Assembly: GCA_032433765.1 (NCBI GenBank)
Contig: JAVIAB010000051.1
Span: 83,777,973 to 83,841,972 of the forward strand
Length of the DNA stretch: 64,000 nt
Direction: 5' to 3'
DNA from: Megaustenia siamemsis
Taxonomy: Eukaryota > Mollusca > Gastropoda > Stylommatophora > Ariophantidae
The notes beneath the pieces were generated by a model. That model saw nothing but the letters and a program-made list of their open reading frames with translations. It was not told the origin of the DNA and ran no database searches. Below are positions 46,530-57,460 of the stretch, piece by piece. The position numbers and the translations under genes were made by a program. Position 1 is the stretch's first letter. Every line of letters starts with the position of its first letter.

Positions 46530-46954
46530 ACTCCCATGGTATATGGTGGATAGGCGGCAGGAACCATTGAAGGCTATGTCTGAAAAGTGTTCCTTCTTGC
46601 AGTTTCCTCATATTCCAAGTCCGGCTTGTTGCAGGAGCTACTGAGTTAAGTGCTCTGTGCACACCGTGAGCTGTGTGTCTCATCCGTTTTGATCCTGCTT
46701 CGATATCCCGCTTGTTTACGATGAATGATGATATCGTATGACAGGGAACAGTTGGCTGTGTTCACTTTCTGCGCGGTTTCGCCTTATGTCTTTTGGCGTG
46801 TGCTGAGACTGCTACGATGGGGACTGCAGTTACCTTTCTTTGTTTGGGAGATGAGTTGGTAATTCGGATGATTCCACTGGCACGGGCGGTTGAGCAATTA
46901 TGGATTTTAATTCGTTTGCTGTGAGACCGAGGCCTTCCATAACCAATAACCAAT
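45772..46954 (+). mobile_element. Cys-rich-protein retroelement, 5'-truncated copy
   Basis: This 1,183-bp insertion has a perfect 13-bp target-site duplication and ends in a CCATAACCAATAACCAAT tail. It matches the inverse of 57030-58226. The 3' 720 bp differ at only four positions. The 5' 460 bp differ at about 45, mostly A here and G in the other copy. A short target-site duplication, 5' truncation and a simple-repeat tail are marks of target-primed reverse transcription. No reverse transcriptase is encoded, so it relies on a LINE. Confidence 0.8.
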
Positions 46955-46967
46955 AACACGTTCTGCG
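46955..46967. repeat. Target-site duplication, right (Cys-rich retroelement copy 1)
   Basis: This is the second copy of AACACGTTCTGCG, directly after the CCAATAA-type tail. Confidence 0.85.
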
Positions 46968-47559
46968 TTTCTAGAGATAGATCGTAGGGGACAGAGATCA
47001 TTGTTCCCAACGTGTGTTTGTCTGGAACATGTGCTGCCTAAGTCTCCTAACAGTCTTGATGTCAGTCTCAATATTGTCTATTTTTTTTCTTGAAAAAGAA
47101 GTAGGAGTATGATGATTTGGGCAAGATATCTTTCACTTTTTCTGAAGGTAAATGTGATGACGAAGGTAGAAGTAAATCTAGTGTTGGTTGTTTATTCAAC
47201 CGGAAATGAGGTTAATGTGGAAACTAGAGATAGCTGGATGGTTAGTGAGTTCACTACAGAACACAACGTTCCGAGTGTTATTTTCAGATATGGTGAATCT
47301 ATTTGTTCCCATCATCATTGCATCGGGTTCATCCAACTTCTAAATATAGGTTTTCTAGATAATTTTAGCGGCAAAGTAAAGCAAACGGCTGAACGTAAAG
47401 CGACCACATCATTCACAAAATGTGCCACTAACGTCACAAATATATTCCACTCTTTAAGGCCTTGGGGGTACCACTTACTTTACTTATGTTGATGTTGAAG
47501 TTTCGGTGAGAGATCCGCCATGCCTCTAGATAAGAAGGACCAACCAAGGTTCCAATCAC
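46968..47559. other. Stretch with decayed SINE family B
   Basis: The sequence from about 47225 (ATAGCTGGATGGTTAGTGAG) to 47480 (GCCACTAACGTCACAAATAT, CCACTTACTTTACTTA) follows the family B layout with heavy decay. Nothing else is recognised. Confidence 0.4.
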
Positions 47560-50330
47560 ACAACAGGTGTTGGTGTTGGTTCTCCTTTAATTGTTGGTGT
47601 TGGTTCTCCTTTAATTGTTGGTGTTGGTTCTCCTTTAATTGTTGGTGTTGGTTCTCCGTGAATTGTTGGTGCTGGTTCTCCATGAATTGTTGATGTTGGT
47701 TCTCTATGAATTGTTGGTGTTGGTTCTCCTTTATTTGTTGGTGTTGGTTCTCCTTTAATTGTTAGTGTTGGTTCTCCATGAATTGTTAGTGTTGGTTCTC
47801 CATGAATTGTTGGTGTTGGTTCTCCATGAATTGTTGGAGTTGGTTCTCCATAAATTGTTAGTGATGGTTCTCCATGAATTGTTGGTGTTGGTTCTGCATG
47901 AATTGTTGGTGTTGGTTCTCCATGAATTGTTGGAGTTGGTTCTCCATAAATTGTTAGTGTTGGTTCTCCATGAATTGTTGGTGTTGGTTCTCCATGAATT
48001 GTTGGTGTTGGTTCTCCTTTAATTGTTGGTGTTGGTTCTCCATGAATTGTTGGTGTTGGTTCTCCATGAATTGTTGGTGTTGGTTCTCCATGAATTGTTG
48101 GTGTTGGTTCTCCATGAATTGTTGGTGTTGGTTCTCCTTGAATTGTTGGCGTTGGTTCTCTATGAATTGTTGGTGTTGGTTCTCCTTGAATTGTTGGCGT
48201 TGGTTCTCCATGAATTGTTGGTGTTGGTTCTCCTTGAATTGTTGGCGTTGGTTCTCTATGAATTGTTGGTGTTGGTTCTCCTTGAATTGTTGGTGTTGGT
48301 TCTCTATGAATTGTTGGTGTTGGTTCTCCATGAATTGTTGGTGTTGGTTCTCCATGAATTATTGGTGTTGGTTCTCCATGAATTGTTGGTGTTGGTTCTC
48401 CTTTAATTGTTGGTGTTGGTTCTCCTTTAATTGTTTGTATTGGTTCTCCATGAATTGTTGGAGTTGGTTCTCCTTTAATTGTTGGTGTTGGTTCTCCATG
48501 AATTGTTGCTGTTGGTTCTCCATGAATTGTTGGTGTTGGTTCTCCATGAATTGCTAGTGTTGGTTCTCCATGAATTGTTGGTGTTGGTTCTCCATGAATT
48601 GTTGGTGTTGGTTCTCCATGAATTGTTGGTGTTGGTTCTCTATGAATTGTTGGTGTTGGTTCTCTATGAATTGTTGGTGTTGGTTCTCCATGAATTGTTG
48701 GTGTTGGTTCTCCATGAATTGTTGGTGTTGGTTCTCCATGAATTGTTGGTGTTGGTTCTCTATGAATTGTTGGTGTTGGTTCTCCATGAATTGTTGGTGT
48801 TGGTTCTCCATGAATTGCTGGTGTTGGTTCTCCATGAATTGTTGGTGTTGGTTCTCCATGAATTGTTGGTGTTGGTTCTCTATGAATTGTTGGTGTTGGT
48901 TCTCCATGAATTGTTGGTGTTGGTTCTCCTTTAATTGTTGGTGTTGGTTCTCCTTTAATTGTTGGTGTTGGTTCTCCGTGAATTGTTGGTGCTGGTTCTC
49001 CATGAATTGTTGATGTTGGTTCTCTATGAATTGTTGGTGTTGGTTCTCCATGAATTGTTGGTGTTGGTTCTCCTTTAATTGTTAGTGTTGGTTCTCCATG
49101 AATTGTTAGTGTTGGTTCTCCATGAATTGTTGGTGTTGGTTCTCCATGAATTGTTGGAGTTGGTTCTCCATAAATTGTTAGTGATGGTTCTCCATGAATT
49201 GTTGGTGTTGGTTCTGCATGAATTGTTGGTGCTGGTTCTCCATGAATTGTTGGAGTTGGTTCTCCATAAATTGTTAGTGTTGGTTCTCCATGAATTGTTG
49301 GTGTTGGTTCTCCATGAATTGTTGGTGTTGGTTCTCCTTTAATTGTTGGTGTTGGTTCTCCATGAATTGTTGGTGTTCTCCATGAATTGTTGGTGTTGGT
49401 TCTCCATGAATTGTTGGTGTTGGTTCTCCATGAATTGTTGGTGTTGGTTCTCCTTGAATTGTTGGAGTTGGTTCTCTATGAATTGTTGGTGTTTGTTCTC
49501 CTTGAATTGTTGGCGTTGGTTCTCAATGAATGTTGGTGTTGGTTCTCCTTGAATTGTTGGCGTTGTTCTCTATGAATTGTTGGTGTTGGTTCTCCTTGAA
49601 TTGTTGGTGTTGGTTCTCTATGAATTGTTGGTGTTGGTTCTCCATGAATTGTTGGTGTTGGTTCTCCATGAATTATTGGTGTTGGTTCTCCATGAATTGT
49701 TGGTGTTGGTTCTCCTTTAATTGTTGGTGTTGGTTCTCCTTTAATTGTTTGTATTGGTTCTCCATGAATTGTTGGAGTTGGTTCTCCTTTAATTGTTGGT
49801 GTTGGTTCTCCATGAATTGTTGCTGTTGGTTCTCCATGAATTGTTGGTGTTGGTTCTCCATGAATTGCTAGTGTTGGTTCTCCATGAATTGTTGGTGTTG
49901 GTTCTCCATGAATTGTTGGTGTTGGTTCTCTATGAATTGTTGGTGTTGGTTCTCTATGAATTGTTGGTGTTGGTTCTCCATGAATTGTTGGTGTTGGTTC
50001 TCCATGAATTGTTGGTGTTGGTTCTCTATGAATTGTTGGTGTTGGTTCTCTATGAATTGTTGGTGTTGGTTCTCCATGAATTGTTGGTGTTGGTTCTCCA
50101 TGAATTGCTGGTGTTGGTTCTCCTTGAATTGTTGGTGTTGGTACTCCATGAATTGTTGGTGTTGGTTCTCTATGAATTGTTGGTGTTGGTTCTCCATGAA
50201 TTGTTGGTGTTGGTTATCCGTGAATTGTTGGTGTTGGTTCTCCATGAATTGTTGGTGTTGGTTCTCCATGAATTGTTGGTGTCGGTTCTCCGTGAATTGT
50301 TGGTGTTGGTTCTTCTTGAATTCGCGGTTC
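47560..50330. repeat. 24-bp minisatellite array, 2.8 kb
   Basis: There are about 115 units of TTGTTGGTGTTGGTTCTCCA plus TGAA, with common TTTAA, TATGA and CGTGA end variants. Because 24 is a multiple of three, several frames stay open for long distances (on -, an 8-residue MENQHQQF repeat; on +, MNCWCWFS and LVLVLHEL). A block of 1,320 bp (55 units) is repeated: 47641-48560 recurs at 48961-49870. The stops and the frameshift (near 49375) are spread without regard to any frame, so I treat it as non-coding, inside the proposed intron. Confidence 0.96.
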
Positions 50331-50774
50331 ATCGTGGCTTTTCTCTCCAGTCCGTGAGATCTCACAACTAGCCCTCTCGGATAACGAGGAAAAATTGGAT
50401 GTCCTGTGTGCACGCTGCGTACGTTAAGGAAACCCTAACAGTTAAGAGTCACATGAGTATGTTAAAAAGCCACACTCTGGGCAAAATTGTTAGAAAAACA
50501 GTAAAATGGATCTATGGTGGGTCAGTTCGTGAACGTAGGTCAGGGTTCTTCATGTAGCTTCTCAGTGTTTTAAGAAGACGATCGGATCACTTATGGGTGT
50601 GTTCGGAGTGTCATGATGATGGTCCTCACATGACATAACATACTGATATGATGATATGATCATATGATCAGAAGTGATCAGTTATGTCTTGATATTTAAT
50701 ATTTGATATAAAATAGTGTGATAAACACTATTTAAAAAGTTGTTATTGTAAAATGATAATTAAAGCGATCTTAC
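50331..50774. other. Proposed intron start, unassigned
   Basis: A tRNA-SINE-like piece may lie at 50335-50395 (complement of GGGCTAGTTGTGAGATCTCA). The rest is unassigned. Confidence 0.35.
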
Positions 50775-51030
50775 CCTGTACGTGGTGGAGGAGGGTAGTG
50801 ACAGACCCCCAGGGCCGTTAGCTTTTGGCACTATGTAGCAATGAATGGGGGATCCCCCTTGCTTTCCAATTTTACTTTCTTCAGATGAGTGACGCCGCCT
50901 TCCTTCTCGACCGTCGACCTCCAAACTCAGGCTACGGCTTCGGTCAGCCCAGGATGCTCGACCAGGCGACACATCACGTGAGTTTCGGCGCACGTTCCCA
51001 CATCTGTTGCACAGAGAGTTCGGTCTGCCT
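50775..51030 (-). CDS. Unrecognised Ser/Arg-rich protein, internal exon
   Basis: On the - strand, the acceptor tatagtcaaatccag (AG 51032-51031) is followed by 256 nt open in one frame. The exon ends at AGG with the consensus donor gtaaga (50774 downward), and the unspliced frame meets a stop 12 bases later. It encodes GRPNSLCNRCGNVRRNSR, SWADRSRSLSLEVDGREGRR, RHSSEESKIG and SPIHCYIVPKANGPGG. GC content is far above the flanks and composition is Ser/Arg-rich, suggesting a disordered cytoplasmic or nuclear tail. It ends in phase 0, matching the exon at 32506-32739. Upstream exons were not found in the window. Family not recognised. Confidence 0.6.
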
Positions 51031-51200
51031 CTGGATTTGACTATTATAAAAATACAAATAAAACAATTCTAAAAATAATCTCTGTATGGAAATTATACAT
51101 TCTCAGGCCAATTTGCTGGATAAACAAATTAGACATAATCAATCTGGGTAGACAAGTAAAGAAGACAATTATTTACATTATAGTACAAATGCCACACACT

Positions 51201-51838
51201 ATCTATCTAATCTATCCTATCCAATCTATCTAATCTATCCTATCCAATCTATCTAATCTATCCTATCCAATCTATCTAATCTATCCTATCCAATCTGTCT
51301 AATCTATCCTATCCAATCTGTCTAATCTATCCTATCCAATCTATCTAGTCTATCCTATCAAATCTATCTAATCTATCCTATCCAATCTATCTAATCTATC
51401 CTATCCAATCTATCTAATCTATCCTATCCATCTATCTAATCTATCCTATCCAATCTATCTAATCTATCCTATCCAATCTATCTAATCTATCCTATCCAAT
51501 CTATCTAATCTATCCTATCCAATCTATCTAATCTATCCTATCCAATCTATCTAATCTATCCTATCCAATCTATCTAATCTATCCTATCCAATCTATCTAA
51601 TCTATCCTATCCATCTATCTAATCTATCCTATCCATCTATCTAATCTATCCTACCCATCTATCTAATCTATCCAATCTATCCAATCTATCCAATCTAATA
51701 TATCCAATCTATCCAATCTATCCAATCTATCCAATCTTATCTTATCCAATCTTATCTTATCCAATCTTATCTTATCCATCTTATCTTATCCATCTTATCT
51801 TATCTTATCCATCTTATCTTATCCATCTTATCTTATCT

Positions 51839-51869
<31 letters not shown>

Positions 51870-52050
51870 TCCTATCCCATCCATCCATCCATCCATCCAT
51901 CCATCCATCCATCCATCCATCCATCCATCCATCCATCCATCCATCCCTCCCCTCCCTCCCTCCCTCCCTCCCTCCCTCCCTCCTCCATCCATCCATCCAT
52001 CCATCCATCCATCCATCCATCCATCCATCCATCCATCCATCCATCCATCC

Positions 52051-52094
<44 letters not shown>

Positions 52095-52120
52095 ATCTAT
52101 CTATCTATCTATCTATCTAT
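51201..52120. repeat. TCTA/TCCA/TCTTA simple-repeat complex, 0.9 kb
   Basis: It comprises a 23-bp unit (AATCTATCTAATCTATCCTATCC, 51201-51690), then ATCCA and TCTTATC runs, then TCCA tetramers split by a CCCT run (51880-52050), then TCTA tetramers to 52120. It joins directly onto the tail of a SINE family A copy (on -), so the TAGA tail of that SINE is the likely seed. The Gly-Trp-Met-Asp repeat frames on - are artefacts. Confidence 0.95.
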
Positions 52121-52250
52121 CAATCGTCCTTTCGAGCCGAAGACGGCACATAGGGCAGATCCACAATCTCAAAAACAGAAACCTTGCGTGCCAGAATGGC
52201 ACTTATTGCAGAGATTACTGCTCTGGAAACAGAGCCACACACTAATATGT
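52121..52250 (-). mobile_element. SINE family A, 3' part
   Basis: The complement of the family 3' half is present (CGTCCTTTCGAGCCGAAGAC, CTTGCGTGCCAGAATGGCAC, GAAACAGAGCCACAC). The head is missing. Its TAGA tail has expanded into the adjoining tetranucleotide array. Confidence 0.8.
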
Positions 52251-52338
52251 ATATTATATTATTATTATTAATAGCGATGAAAGGACTGTTATTTCAAACT
52301 TGACATTTCACTTTAAGATTACATTTAATGAACTTGGA

Positions 52339-52638
52339 CGAGATATCACATCTCTGTTGTAAACGAGATATCACATCTTTGTTGTAAATGAGATATCACA
52401 TCTCTGTTGTAAGCGAGATATCACATCTCTGTTGTAAGCGAGATATCACATCTCTGTTGTAAACGAGATATCACATCTCTGTTGTAAACGAGATATCACA
52501 TCTTTGTTGTAAATGAGATATCACATCTCTGTTGTAAGCGAGATATCACATCTCTGTTGTAAGCGAGATATCACATCTCTGTTGTAAGCGAGATATCACA
52601 TCTCTGTTGTAAGCGAGATATCACACCTCTTTTGTAAA
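52339..52638. repeat. 25-bp minisatellite, 12 copies
   Basis: The unit is GAGATATCACATCTCTGTTG plus TAAGC or TAAAC. There are twelve copies with few substitutions. Confidence 0.96.
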
Positions 52639-53239
52639 CTGCAACACAACTCATCCACGTCAATTTAACGCCCTTTTTTACCGGCAGATATTGAAAAGAA
52701 GTAGTCGTTTGGGGACGTAGCGGAAGATGAATTCTTGACTGCTGAAGTGAGAATAAAGTTTCTGAACTTCCTACAGCAAGAACCCGCTATAGTCATGAAA
52801 TAGATTAAATACTGTAATCACAAACAAGGGAAGAGGGAAGGCAACCCAGTGGTAGAAAATGTTATGTTCAAGTTGAACTTGTACCATGTGTCGCATAAAA
52901 CAAAACAACGCAAACTGCGATTATCTAACACACTTTATGTACGGATGACGAATACGAGTAACTGTCGCAGGATCGCTGACGATGTTTTGAGATATAACTT
53001 TCTGGGGTAGAACGAAGGATAAAATGACAATAAAGTTCCCCCTGAGCAGTAAAGTGGTCGCGTAGTGTACATATTCACCATTGGGTAGCCAGTAGCTTTT
53101 ACCGTTTTTTTTAAACACTATTTAATGTTAAGGTCCGCACTAAAAAGGACGTTAAGTCGGCGTAGTTGAGTAGTGTTGTTAACAGTAAGCGGTGATATTT
53201 GCAAATTTTAGCTCAACACAACCGACTTCAGGGTAGCAT
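52639..53239. other. Unassigned stretch
   Basis: A 65-codon - strand frame (52921-53118, YWLPNGEYVHYATTLLLRGN) has no splice context that I trust. Nothing else is seen. Confidence 0.3.
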
Positions 53240-54690
53240 TTTCAGGACAGAGCTGCCTTCCCTCTTCTATAGAACAGGGCTGCCCTCCCTTTTCTATAGG
53301 AAATGGTTGCCTTCCTTCTACTATAGGACAGGGTTATCTTCCCTCTTCTATAGGACAGGGTTATCTTCCCTCTTCTATAGGAAATGGCTGCCTTCCTTCT
53401 ACTATAGGACAAGGCTATCTTCCCTCTTCTATAGGAAAGGGCTGCCTACCCTCTTCTAAAGGGCAAGGCTGCCCTCCGTCTTCTTTAGGAAAGGGTTGCC
53501 TTCCTTCTACTATAGGACAGAGTTATCTTCCCTCTTCTATAGGAAAGGGCTGCCTTCCCTCTTCTATAGGAAAGGGCTGCCTTCCCTCTTCTATAGGGCA
53601 GGGCTGCCCTCCCTCTTCTATAGGAAAGGACTGCCTTCCCTCTTCTATAGGGCAGGGCTGCTCTCCCTCTTCTATAGGAAAGGGCTGCCTTCCCTCTTCT
53701 ATTGGGCAGGGCTGCTCTCCCTCTTCTATAGGAAAGGGCTGTCCTCCCTCTTCTATAGGGCAGGGCTGCTCTCCCTCTTCTATAGGAAAGGGCTGTCCTC
53801 CCTCTTCTATAGGGCAGGGCTGCTCTCCCTCTTCTATAGGAAAGGGCTACCCTCCCTCTTCTATAGGGCAGGGCTATCTTCCCTCTTCTATATGACAGGG
53901 CTATCTTACCTCTTCTGTAGGACAGGGCTATCTTACCTCTTCTATAGGACAGTGCTATCTTCCCTCTTCTATAGGAAAGGGCTGCCTTCCCTCTTCTAAA
54001 GGACAAGGCTGTCCTCCCTCTTCTATAGGACAAGGCTATCTTCCCTCTTCTATAGGAAAGGGCTGCCTACCCTCTTCTAAAGGGCAAGGCTGCCCTCCGT
54101 CTTCTTTAGGAAAGGGTTGCCTTCCTTCTACTATAGGACAGAGTTATCTTCCCTCTTCTATAGGAAAGGGCTGCCTTCCCTCTTCTATAGGGCAGGGCTG
54201 CTCTCCCTCTTCTATAGGAAAGGGCTGCCTTCCCTCTTCTATAGGGCAGGGCTGCCCTCCCTCTTCTATAGGAAAGGACTGCCTTCCCTCTTCTATAGGG
54301 CAGGGCTGCTCTCCCTCTTCTATAGGAAAGGGCTGCCTTCCCTCTTCTATTGGGCAGGGCTGCTCTCCCTCTTCTATAGGAAAGGGCTGTCCTCCCTCTT
54401 CTATAGGGCAGGGCTGCTCTCCCTCTTCTATAGGAAAGGGCTACCCTCCCTCTTCTATAGGGCAGGGCTATCTTCCCTCTTCTATATGACAGGGCTATCT
54501 TACCTCTTCTATAGGACAGGGCTATCTTACCTCTTCTATAGGACAGTGCTATCTTCCCTCTTCTATAGGAAAGGGCTGCCTTCCCTCTTCTAAAGGACAA
54601 GGCTGTCCTCCCTCTTCTGTAGGACAGGGCTATCTTCCCTCTTCTATATGAAAGGACTGCCTTCCCTCTTCTATCCTCACTCACTTTCCA
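53240..54690. repeat. 27-bp minisatellite array, 1.4 kb
   Basis: There are about 54 units of CTTCCCTCTTCTATAGGAAA plus GGGCTGC, with GGGCAGG and GGACAGG variants. A block is duplicated with a 621-bp shift (23 units): 53496 corresponds to 54117. The length of 27 keeps frames open on both strands (SLFYRKGLP on +, YRRGKAALS on -). I regard these as artefacts of unit length. Confidence 0.96.
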
Positions 54691-55040
54691 CAGACTGATT
54701 AGTGTTTTTCGCCACACCTACGACTTTAATCAGTTCTCATTCACTGATCATGACGTATTCAGTCGACTACAGGCTACCCAGGCCAATAGGACGTTGTGAA
54801 CTCATGTAGCCATTCCAGGAGAGGTCGTCGGACTTGGAGATGTTTTTCTCTCTGTGTTGACTATATCAGTAAATGTAGTCTCTAAAGAATCTTTCATTTC
54901 AATATCTTGCGTGCATCATCCATTTTATGTGGTCTCCTCTGTCAATCATATACTATACCCAACGTCTTTGATCTTTTTTAAAACTATTCATCAAGACCAC
55001 AACTGCCGTTAACAGGCAGGGAACACTAGCGTGACGTACT
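54691..55040. other. Unassigned stretch
   Basis: No gene or repeat is supported. Confidence 0.35.
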
Positions 55041-55120
55041 GAGACAAACAACGTAAGAACACGAGACAAACAACGTAAGAACACGAGACAAACAACGTAA
55101 GAACACGAGAAAAACAACGT
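55041..55120. repeat. 22-bp tandem repeat, 3.5 copies
   Basis: The unit is GAGACAAACAACGTAAGAACAC, with three perfect copies and a partial fourth. Confidence 0.95.
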
Positions 55121-55318
55121 TATGTTCGTGATCTTTTTCGATCTAGATGTGTATTAAAAGTTTGTCGTTGAAGATTATCTTTTCGCTCGATTTCAATCAA
55201 ACCATGAAAGCCTTTTTGATCAATTTTTATAGTATAGGTCACAGGCGAGGTCTTTTCATCCTCCTCTATTCCTGGATATAAATTAGCCATTTCTTTCCAG
55301 CTCAGGTCAATGTTATTA

Positions 55319-55366
55319 TTTTTTTTTTTTTTGGGGGGGGGGGGGTGGGGGGGGGGGGGGTGGGTG
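55319..55366. repeat. Poly(T)/poly(G) run
   Basis: A T run is followed by about 34 bases of G interrupted only by single T. It could form a G-quadruplex on the + strand; run length in assemblies of such tracts is unreliable. Confidence 0.9.
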
Positions 55367-55479
55367 TTTCCATGTCTTCTCATCTGTATGTATTCACGAG
55401 CCTTTCCTCGAGGATCTATGTTGTGTTGTTAAAGCAAGTAACTTTTTGCATTGTTTAATTATGTTCGCTAATCTGTTGT

Positions 55480-55760
55480 CTTTTATTTTAAGTTCCTGAT
55501 ATTTATTTTAACTGTTATTCTTTTGTCAAGATATTTGAAGGATTTTTCTATAACATCTCAACCAGTGGACATTTTCTTTCACGTATCCCAGTCCAGATTC
55601 TTACACCTGTAAGTTGGATTTAGAAATATACACGTCTTGAATAGTCTCAGCTTAATAAATTTGTTAGTCCAGTGTATAAACCACTGTGTTTCCGTTTTGA
55701 TTAGTTTACAAGTTAGGGTTTTTATTTCACACCTGATAAATGGGAAAACAAAGAGCTGGA
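55480..55760 (-). pseudogene. Decayed LINE reverse-transcriptase fragment
   Basis: The - strand reads KLRLFKTCIF, then a degenerate PTY-C segment, comparable to KLRLFKSNVLSTLTYACESW of LINE-1, with stops and a heavily changed flank. Confidence 0.4.
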
Positions 55761-56204
55761 CCGTATAGGGAGGGAACTACGTCCATCTAACTTGAAAATG
55801 ACCTGTTCTGTCGACACTGCCAGTTTTTCAAGACGATTTAACCATCTGGTTCAAGACTCATTTCATCTAGATAAGTGTAATAATAACAATTAATTTCTTT
55901 GCTAAAACGTCTTGGATAAAAACACTTTGAATTAAAAACAAACAAACAAATATACACACCCACGCACCCATACAAAATAATATGTTCAATGCACGGATTT
56001 ACGGTTTAGTTTAGTCTACATATCACCTTCACTGGACAACGGACAATTCCATAGTATCCAGATCCGCTCCTCAGAAGTTACCCATTATGAAGCTCGCCCG
56101 TCACATACTAGTATTATTACTAAAAATGGCTTCAGCTCAGCTGCACGAACTTCGCTTTGTACCACCGACATAGACCTTCTCCCCAATCTCCTTAGCCGCC
56201 TTAT

Positions 56205-56412
56205 ACGACATGCGTGACAGGTGTCAGTGACTCTTTTAATTTTTTTCCCCATGTCCGCGGTTAGGGTCCCGGTAGCCAGACAGACCTAGCAGGTGTCAGT
56301 GACTCTATTCTTTTCCCCCATGACTGTGGTCAGGGCCCTGGTAGCTAGACAGACATAACAAGTGTCAGTGACTCTATTCTTGTCCTCATGTCTGTGGTCG
56401 GGGTCACTCGGA
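56205..56412. repeat. 70-bp tandem repeat, 3 copies, SINE-A-head related
   Basis: GGTGTCAGTGACTC recurs at about 56220, 56291 and 56361. Each unit contains a CATG..GTGGTCAGGGCCCTGGTAG segment. The preceding bases (CTTAGCCGCCTTATACGACA) match the SINE family A head (complement), so a SINE head appears to have been tandemly multiplied. Confidence 0.75.
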
Positions 56413-57015
56413 TGGGATCTAATATAACGCTGACGATAAGGAGAAAAACATAGATTTGGTTACAATTGTGCCATGAAGAAAGACGACAGAAAACGATGAG
56501 ACCAACTGTAAGAAAGGACGGGTTCTGGAATACAGACGATATACCGACACATAACAAGCATGGTCAAACTGTGAATTGCGTGTCTGGAGAACATAAAAAC
56601 GTGCGTAGGACGATCACAAAATTTGGGACGAAGCCAATAACTTTAATAATAAACAACGAGGAAATATGTTTGTATGTATACAGCAATGAATATACGTTGT
56701 TTATAATATATTCTTGTATGCTTGCTTTTCCACGTGTTTTGTAAAGATATGTTTCTTTGGTTTATGTTAATAAAGCTAATTTTTTTTCTGTTGCAATATT
56801 ATGATCAATAATAACAGGCATACGCTGGAGCTGAGGAGACCAACAACAATAACAACAACAACAACAACAAAACAGTCACGAGAAGGACAGTGATGTGGTC
56901 TCAAGTGAAGGCGAAAGAGAAACAACAACTGGAAGTAAAACAGCGAGAAGAGAGGTGAATAGCGTTGATAGAGTTAAGACATTCAGCGAAGGATGGGTAG
57001 GGCCCGGTGCAAAGT
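56413..57015. other. Unassigned stretch
   Basis: There is a (CAA)n microsatellite at 56841-56871. No gene is supported. Confidence 0.4.
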
Positions 57016-57029
57016 GGTGTACATTGTTA
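57016..57029. repeat. Target-site duplication, left (Cys-rich retroelement copy 2)
   Basis: GGTGTACATTGTTA is repeated perfectly at 58631-58644 and abuts the tail of the - strand element. Confidence 0.85.
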
Positions 57030-57460
57030 TTGGTTATTGGTTATTGGTTATGGAAGGCATCGGTCTCACAGCAAACGAATTAAAATCCGTAATTGCTCAA
57101 CCGCCCGTGCCAGTGGAATCATCCGAATTACCAACTCATCTCCCAAACAAAGAAAGGTAACTGCAGTCCCCATCGTAGCAGTCTCAGCACACGCCAAAAG
57201 ACATAAGGCGAAACCGCGCAGAAAGTGAACACAGCCAACTGTTCCCTGTCATACGATATCATCATTCATCGTAAACAAGCGGGATATCGAAGCAGGATCA
57301 AAACGGATGAGACACACAGCTCACGGTGTGCACAGAGCACTTAACTCAGTAGCTCCTGCAACAAGCCGGACTTGGAATATGAGGAAACTGCAAGAAGGAA
57401 CACTTTTCAGACATAGCCTTCAATGGTTCCTGCCGCCTATCCACCATATACCATGGGAGT

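Noticed and set aside
47480..50413. Long frames in the 24-bp array as real genes
   Set aside because: They are open in several frames on both strands because the unit is 24 bp. They lack non-repeat conserved parts and contain stops and a frameshift.
51853..52052. Met-Asp-Gly-Trp repeat proteins
   Set aside because: They are translations of a TCCA tetranucleotide array.
53199..54717. Basic or Leu/Phe-rich repeat proteins in the 27-bp array
   Set aside because: They have the same unit-length effect; ends run into unrelated sequence without splice or start support.
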